64,000 bases of DNA, from NCBI RefSeq assembly GCF_003597395.2, contig NC_133769.1:179879627-179943626 (forward strand), read 5' to 3'. Positions 59,101-64,000 of the stretch are shown piece by piece. Origin of the DNA: Chelonoidis abingdonii. Taxonomy: Eukaryota > Chordata > Testudines > Testudinidae. Position 1 is the stretch's first letter. Every line of letters starts with the position of its first letter. Below the pieces are notes generated by a model, which was not told the origin of the DNA, did not search any database, and worked only from the letters and a program-made list of their open reading frames with translations. The position numbers and the translations under genes were made by a program.

Positions 59101-61767
59101 CTCCTTGGGGGAGAATTGTATGTCTCCAGCTCTATTTTACCTGCATTCTGCCATATGTTACATGTTATAGTAGTCTCAGATGATCACTCAGCACATCTTC
59201 ATTTTAAGAACACTTTCACTGCAGATTTCACAAAACGCAAAGAAGGTACTAATGTGAGATTTCTAAAGATAGCACAGCACTTGACCCAAGGTTTAAGAAT
59301 CTGAAGTGCTGTCCAAAATCTGAGAGGGACGAGGTGTGGAGCGTGCTTTCAGAAGTCTTAAAAGAGCAGCACTCTGATGCAGAAACTACAGAACCCAAAC
59401 CACCAAAAAAAAAAAAATCAACCTTCTGCTGTTGGCATTTGACTCAGATGATGAAAATGAACATGTCAATCTGCACTGCTTTGGATTGTTATTGAGCAGA
59501 ACTTGTCATCAGGATGAACACGTGTCCTCTGGAATGGTGGTTGAAGCCTGAAGGGACATACAACTCTTTAGTGCATCTGGCATATAAATATCATGCAGTG
59601 CTGGCTACAGAAATGCCACGAGAACACCTGTCCTCTCTTTCAGGTAACATTGTGAACAAAAAGCGGGCAGCATTATAGCCTGCAAATGTAAATCAACTTG
59701 TTTGTCTGAGCAATTGGCTGAACAGGAAATAGGACTGAGTGGACTTGTAGGCTCTAAAGTTTGACAATGTTTAGTTTTTGAATTCAGTTATTTTTTGTGC
59801 ATAATTCTATATTTGTAAGCTCATCTTTCATGATAGAGATTGCACTACAGTACTTGTATTAAGTGAATTGAAAAATACTATATCTTGTTTTTTACAGTGC
59901 AAATATTTGTAATAAAAATAAATATAACGTGAGCACCATATACTTTGTATTGTGTGTTATAATTGAAATCAGTGTATTTGAAAATGTAGAAAACATCCAA
60001 AAATATTTAAATAAATGGTATTCTGTTATTGTTCAACAGTGCTATTAATTGCGTGGTTACTTTTTTTAATCACGCCGTTAATCTTTTGAAGTGCTTGACA
60101 GCCATAGTCTAACATCTTGTTGCGTTTTGAAATCTTTACAACAGTCAGGATAGGTCACACCTGTGAATTCTACGTGCTTATTAAAACCTCTTCAGTGATA
60201 GAGGTAGAAAGTTGCAACATGGGCACAAATGTGAGCAGAGTTTTCTCCTCTAATTCATACAGGAAACGGCTTGGTAGTTGCAATTGGTTAACTTGCTGGT
60301 CTGTGCACTGACCTGCTCGAATCTGGTATTGTTTCAGTAGTATATAGGAAGGTCTAGGGCAAGAGTAAATTGGAAAGTTTAGTGACATACTGCAGAAGTC
60401 TCTGCTGAGGGAGACAGACATGAGCCCATCTCAGACATTCGCTATAGCGAGTACTTGAATAAGGGCTATTAAAAAGCCTTTGAACTGGTGCTTCTTTCAG
60501 AATGGACCCACTATTTCATTGCTGCCTGTGTCTTATCTAGTGAGGAGCTATACAAGCCCAACCCCAGCCTGCATTGCCTTACCAGTTTATACATGGTGTC
60601 TGTCTGCTTATCCACCACCAGCAACGTGGTCTTTTCCCCACACCTCTTAATCTTCTCCACCACGGTGTCATGATCCAGTGCCTCCACTGACTCCCCATTT
60701 ACAGCCACCAGAATATCATTGTCCTTTAGACCGGCCTTCGCTGCCGGGCTACCAGAATCAATGTCCTTAATTAAATGACCTGATCTCAAAAAAAAAAAAA
60801 AAAATACAGGCCTAGTTCAAATAGAGAAAAGCAGTTGTTCATGGGATGTGTTTGGTTTGGATTATAAAAGATATTTAAGATGGTAGAAACTCGTTCTCTG
60901 ATTTCAGGTTGAAATAAGCTTCCTGATTTAGCTAATTCTGGGGTAACCCTAGCGCAGATCTAGATCTCCTTCCAAGTGACTTGAATACAGGTTCTTTTCC
61001 CCCTGAACAAGACACATGGAAGTTGTGGTTTACTCTGAGGCAAGGGGCGGGGGAGTTTAAGCCTACTTAAAATAGAGTGCTTCATGATTTTGGTGAACCT
61101 AGTTGTGAGGGAGCAACCAAGGATCCCTTTGAAGCCATTCAGATAAGCCAGGGTTCTGTTGTGAAAAACAATCAGACATTACCCTGGACACGTTGCTGAT
61201 CCTCAAAAACCTGGGGTTGGAGGCTGCCACAAATGGAGATTATGGGAGCTGGACTGTAGTGGGTGAGGAGGGCCACGAGCAGCACAGTGGAATGTTCCAC
61301 CTCAGATTGGAAGGTTTGAAGGAGATTCATAGATTCCAAGGCTAGGAGGGACCATTTGGGATCATCTAGTCTGGCCTCCTGTATTAAACAGGCTATAGAT
61401 TGGAGGTGCCTGGCTGTGGTGAGCTGTGTTTGTGGGGGGACTGGGTTGGCAGCAGGACAGGAAATGATCTTTCCAAGATGAGCAGTAGGCACTGGAGAGT
61501 AGGAGTCCTACAGGCCCCATAAAAGCACTCTACAGAGCACGTAGGGGCCTGGCTGATGGCTGGGTTCTCACCGTTACCATTTTGTTCCGCCCTCAGGAAA
61601 AACCCATAGCCGTTGTCTCCTTTCTTGAGCTCCACAAGTCGGGGTTTGTGGGGAAGCAATTTCAGGCTGGCTGTGTCTCTTGTCAGCATCATCTGGTGGT
61701 TGCTGTAGTACTGGTCAGTTTCATTATCTGATAGCAGAAACACAACATGGTTCCCAGACTTCTTCAC
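56035..61767 (-). CDS. PDZK1: PDZK1 (NHERF3), partial: last five coding exons
   Basis: PDZK1 is a four-PDZ scaffold under apical epithelial membranes that binds the tails of transporters and, in liver, SCARB1. Minus-strand exons in transcript order: 61767-61572 (196 b), 60779-60583 (197 b), 58418-58224 (195 b), 57456-57157 (300 b), 56103-56035 (69 b with stop). All borders are GT-AG and the phases agree, giving about 318 residues. The first exon ends PDZ2 and starts PDZ3 with the ligand loop YGFFLRAE. The second completes PDZ3 ([21 protein letters not shown] region). The third opens PDZ4 (FGFRLNA). The fourth completes PDZ4 and adds a Pro/Glu-rich tail. The last encodes a Ser-rich then acidic tail ending DDTQL, like the human tail ending DTEM. 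The 5' exons (PDZ1 and most of PDZ2) are not in the window. Without splicing at 57157 the frame runs on to a stop near 57016, which I take as intron read-through. Confidence 0.93.
56882..56910. repeat. (CA)n microsatellite
   Basis: Alternating CA from about 56882 to 56910, with one short CGCACGCA-type interruption just upstream. It lies in the last PDZK1 intron. Confidence 0.85.
58489..60106. mobile_element. hAT element with two inverted 3' arms, in a PDZK1 intron
   Basis: The arm at 58489-59082 and the arm at about 59513-60106 are long inverted copies (about 590 bases each), separated by about 430 bases. For example CCATTCCAGAGGACATGC at 59059 is mirrored by CCTCTGGAATGG at about 59528. The flanks GTCTAAAC (58481-58488) and GTCTAACA (60107-60114) form an 8-bp TSD with six leading bases identical. 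The right arm plus centre encode a decayed hAT transposase C-terminus, and the left arm is the same 3' end inverted. The ends are AT-rich with ATTAATC-type arrays. Confidence 0.8.
59083..59720 (+). pseudogene. hAT transposase C-terminal remnant
   Basis: Frames on the plus strand show [15 protein letters not shown], then [15 protein letters not shown], a KPPKKK-like linker, and finally [14 protein letters not shown] with [17 protein letters not shown]. The last two match the hAT dimerisation region (P-L-x-W-W and the [17 protein letters not shown] end). Frameshifts separate the pieces and the N-terminal and catalytic parts are missing. The same end is encoded inverted in the left arm (about 58870-59075, minus strand). 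Confidence 0.7.
60788..60804. repeat. A17/T17 tract at a PDZK1 splice acceptor
   Basis: Seventeen A on the plus strand, that is T17 on the PDZK1 strand, form the polypyrimidine tract just upstream of the exon that starts at 60779. Confidence 0.9.
61327..61396 (-). mobile_element. CR1-type 3' end fragment
   Basis: TTCATAGATTCCAAGGCTAGGAGGGACCAT and the following ATCATCTAGTCTGGCCTCCTG (read as overlapping short blocks) resemble the inverted 3' end of a CR1-type LINE or a SINE using the same tail. Short and decayed. Confidence 0.5.
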
Positions 61768-61870
61768 CTGCAACGACACACACAATCTCAAACACAGGCC
61801 TTTGAGTGGAGTGTGTGGGCTGTGGAGAGCGTTATATTGGCAGGTTCTTTGATGTACAACGGTGGGCTGT

Positions 61871-62113
61871 CAGGGGTGACTTTATGTATTTTGCCGCCCC
61901 AAGAATGGCAGTCAGGCGGCTTTCGGTGGCATGCCTGCGGGATGTCCGTCAGTCCCACGCCTTTGGCATACCCACCGCCGAATTACCGCCGAAACTGCAG
62001 GCATGCCGCCAAAGGCAGCCTGACTGCCACCCTCATGGTGACCAGCAGGCTGCCCCCTGTGGCCTGCTGCCTCAGGCACACGCTTGGAGTTCTGGTGCCT
62101 GGAGCCACCCCTG
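61871..62113. mobile_element. hAT MITE with perfect TSD in a PDZK1 intron
   Basis: TGGGCTGT occurs exactly at 61863-61870 and 62114-62121. The ends CAGGGGTGACTTTATG and CTGGAGCCACCCCTG are inverted over the outer bases. The arms carry CAGTCAGGCGGCTTTCGG and GGCAGCCTGACTGCC. Related by its ends to 18761-19008. Only about 100 bases from the PDZK1 exon at 61572-61767. Confidence 0.82.
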
Positions 62114-64000
62114 TGGGCTGTAAGTGAATGGGCTGTAAGGTCTATACAGACTAGGTTGTTGGATGGTGCTCCAATATGTGCACCCATGTGCTGCCTATAT
62201 GACTGTAGACAGCAGCATCTACCACAAGTTACTATAACATTCAGCTCTGACTGCTCTGGAGCTACTTCTAATCCCCCTACTTTCCCATACCCTAACTTTG
62301 TGTTTTTTGTCTGTCCCCTCATACCTCTGTTTCTCTACTCCCATTCTTCTCTCCATCTTCACTCAAAACCTGCATATTTCTTCTCCTTATAAAAAGTATT
62401 GCAACAATAGTACAGAACACAAGTACTGCAATTTTTCATAGTTAATAGAGTGGTTTGGATCATAGTGGATTGCTTCACAAACTTATTTGATCGTTCCCCC
62501 CCCCCCTTCTTTATGTCTGTAGTAGTTTGTGTCCTCCCCCCAGGTACATATACTGCCACTCAGTGGCAGAGCGGAGAGCAGCAACTGCTGTTTGGGTGCT
62601 CAGCTCTGAAGGCAGCACTGTGCCAGCAGCACAGAAGTAAAGGTGTCAATGTGAAAAGAGAAATTCAGCAATATCACTTTTTACAGCAGACTTAATGCCC
62701 AATTGCCACCCTTATTTCTGTGCTCCCACTCTGGGGTTGACAGCCACCTCAAGGTATGAGATTGGGACGGTGGGGAGGAGAGCCTGAGCCCATGCTGTCT
62801 CCCAGTGAGAGACTGGGGGCAGGGGTGAGGGGAGGGAAGGGGAAGGAGAGGACAGCCCAAGTCCAGGAGGTGGAGCTCCTGCTGTCCCTGCCTCCCAGGA
62901 GTGCATGGCCCTTCTGCACGAGCCCCAGCCACTCAGGACTGGCAGCCAGAATGCTTTAAAAAAATAAATAAAACAAAAACACACAGCTCGCTTCTCCCCT
63001 GACACGTTCCCATACCTCCCTTGGGAGTTTGAGAACCGCAGTGGAATGCTGTAGGATTTGTAGTTTGGATAGTGGTACTCTGAAAGCTTTTCTAGCTCAA
63101 GCTCCTTCATAGTCATACTGTGTTTGAATGCTTATAGCCTCAGCATGTGTGATTTTAACCAAAGAGACTAATGGAAAAGTCACATGTTCTCTTCTTTCTA
63201 TCCTTATCTCTGATGCTACCCTCAGTGGATCAGTGTTTGGTTTGATCTCTCAGACTACATTAATTATTTTCCCTAACACCAAGTAGATCTTTAAACTACC
63301 ATCACCACAAACAGGAATATACCAGTTGTTGAGAGGATGTGGCAGAAGGACATTTCATGATCAGAAATGCAGGCTTTCTTGCACACTTCGTTTGCTCTGG
63401 GTCCCTTTTACTGACAGCTAGGTTACATTATTTGGCTCTGATCGAGTCTGTAAACTGCACTGTTAAAATTAGTTTTGTGTTTCTTAGCAGGAGGGAATCC
63501 CATTTCCTGGAAATCCTCCTTTTTGTAACTATCCAGATCTTCACATCAAATCCTTCTTCAGCTAAATCACAGAGCACAAACTGCTGTGATTTCCAGTCTT
63601 ACCATCCTAATACCAGAAAGATTTCCCATTGTACTGGACTCCATCGCAGATGTGCTGATTTCATCCTCATTTTCAGAATTCCTAATACTGTGCCACCATT
63701 TATTTAATCAGGCTTATGGCAACAGTACAGTTGTGGTGCTTACACCATTCGGGCCTGACTCAAGGGCAGTATTCTTCCAAAGCAAGCTTAGGGTGTCTGG
63801 TGGAAGTCTGTCCCTGACTTTCAAGATCAGCCAACCTTTTCAGCAGCCTTGCACTCCAGCTACCCTGACCCATCCAAGAAACAAAGCCAAAGTAGCAGCA
63901 TATTTTGTGACTGAAGTGTTGCTGATAATGTACGGTATTGACCTCAGCCTCTTCACCTGCTTTGTGAATGCATTCAAACAGTGTTGACATTGCAAGTAGC
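62114..64000. other. PDZK1 intron; no exon recognised
   Basis: I looked on the minus strand for the remaining PDZ2 and PDZ1 exons and found no block with a GF-loop, acceptor and donor. A segment at about 62560-62740 resembles the interior of the element at 50216-50838, and TTTGAGAACCGCAGTGG at about 63028-63044 looks like the right end of a hAT MITE whose left end I cannot place. A C-rich tract is near 62497-62507. Confidence 0.4.

Noticed and set aside
1..64000. CRISPR arrays, operons, bacterial-type signals, tRNA or rRNA genes
   Set aside because: None was seen. The repeats are eukaryotic transposable elements and no tRNA-like A and B box pair was found outside diverged SINE copies.

Overview
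The window is vertebrate nuclear DNA, most likely from a turtle or close reptile. It holds intron-split genes, a CpG-island promoter, a CR1 LINE with intact-looking domains, many hAT and Harbinger MITEs with target-site duplications (TSDs), and LTR-like repeats that I recall as common in turtle genomes. The species call rests partly on remembered repeat families, so it is an inference. The gene order GJA8 - GPR89 - PDZK1 matches the human 1q21 neighbourhood as I know it.

Layout. Positions 1-4644 are a pile of nested transposable elements. Positions 4645-9050 are quiet 5' flank of GJA8 (connexin 50), whose single coding exon is 9061-10287 (+). Positions 10288-20796 are intergenic, with old CR1, MIR-like and palindromic repeats and one hAT MITE with a perfect TSD. 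Positions 20797-26857 hold a broken endogenous retrovirus with a tRNA-His-type primer site, RNase H, integrase and env remnants. Another element interrupts it, and its 3' LTR is cut short by a Penelope-like fragment. A CpG island at about 27840-28200 is the promoter of GPR89 (Golgi pH regulator), whose 14 coding exons (28068-54286, +) join in frame to 455 codons. Its introns hold a near full-length antisense CR1, two elements with the same core but different ends, and several further MITEs. PDZK1 (NHERF3) lies tail-to-tail with GPR89 on the minus strand. Five coding exons are visible (56035-61767), from the end of PDZ2 to the stop codon; its 5' part lies beyond the right edge.

The three genes are not a pathway. 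GJA8 makes lens gap junctions, GPR89 is a Golgi/ER membrane channel-like protein, and PDZK1 is an epithelial scaffold. They are neighbours by conserved synteny. I did not find a new biological system. The most unusual items are a hAT element built with two inverted 3' ends, a hammerhead-ribozyme-like fossil in the Penelope fragment, and cores shared between elements with different termini.
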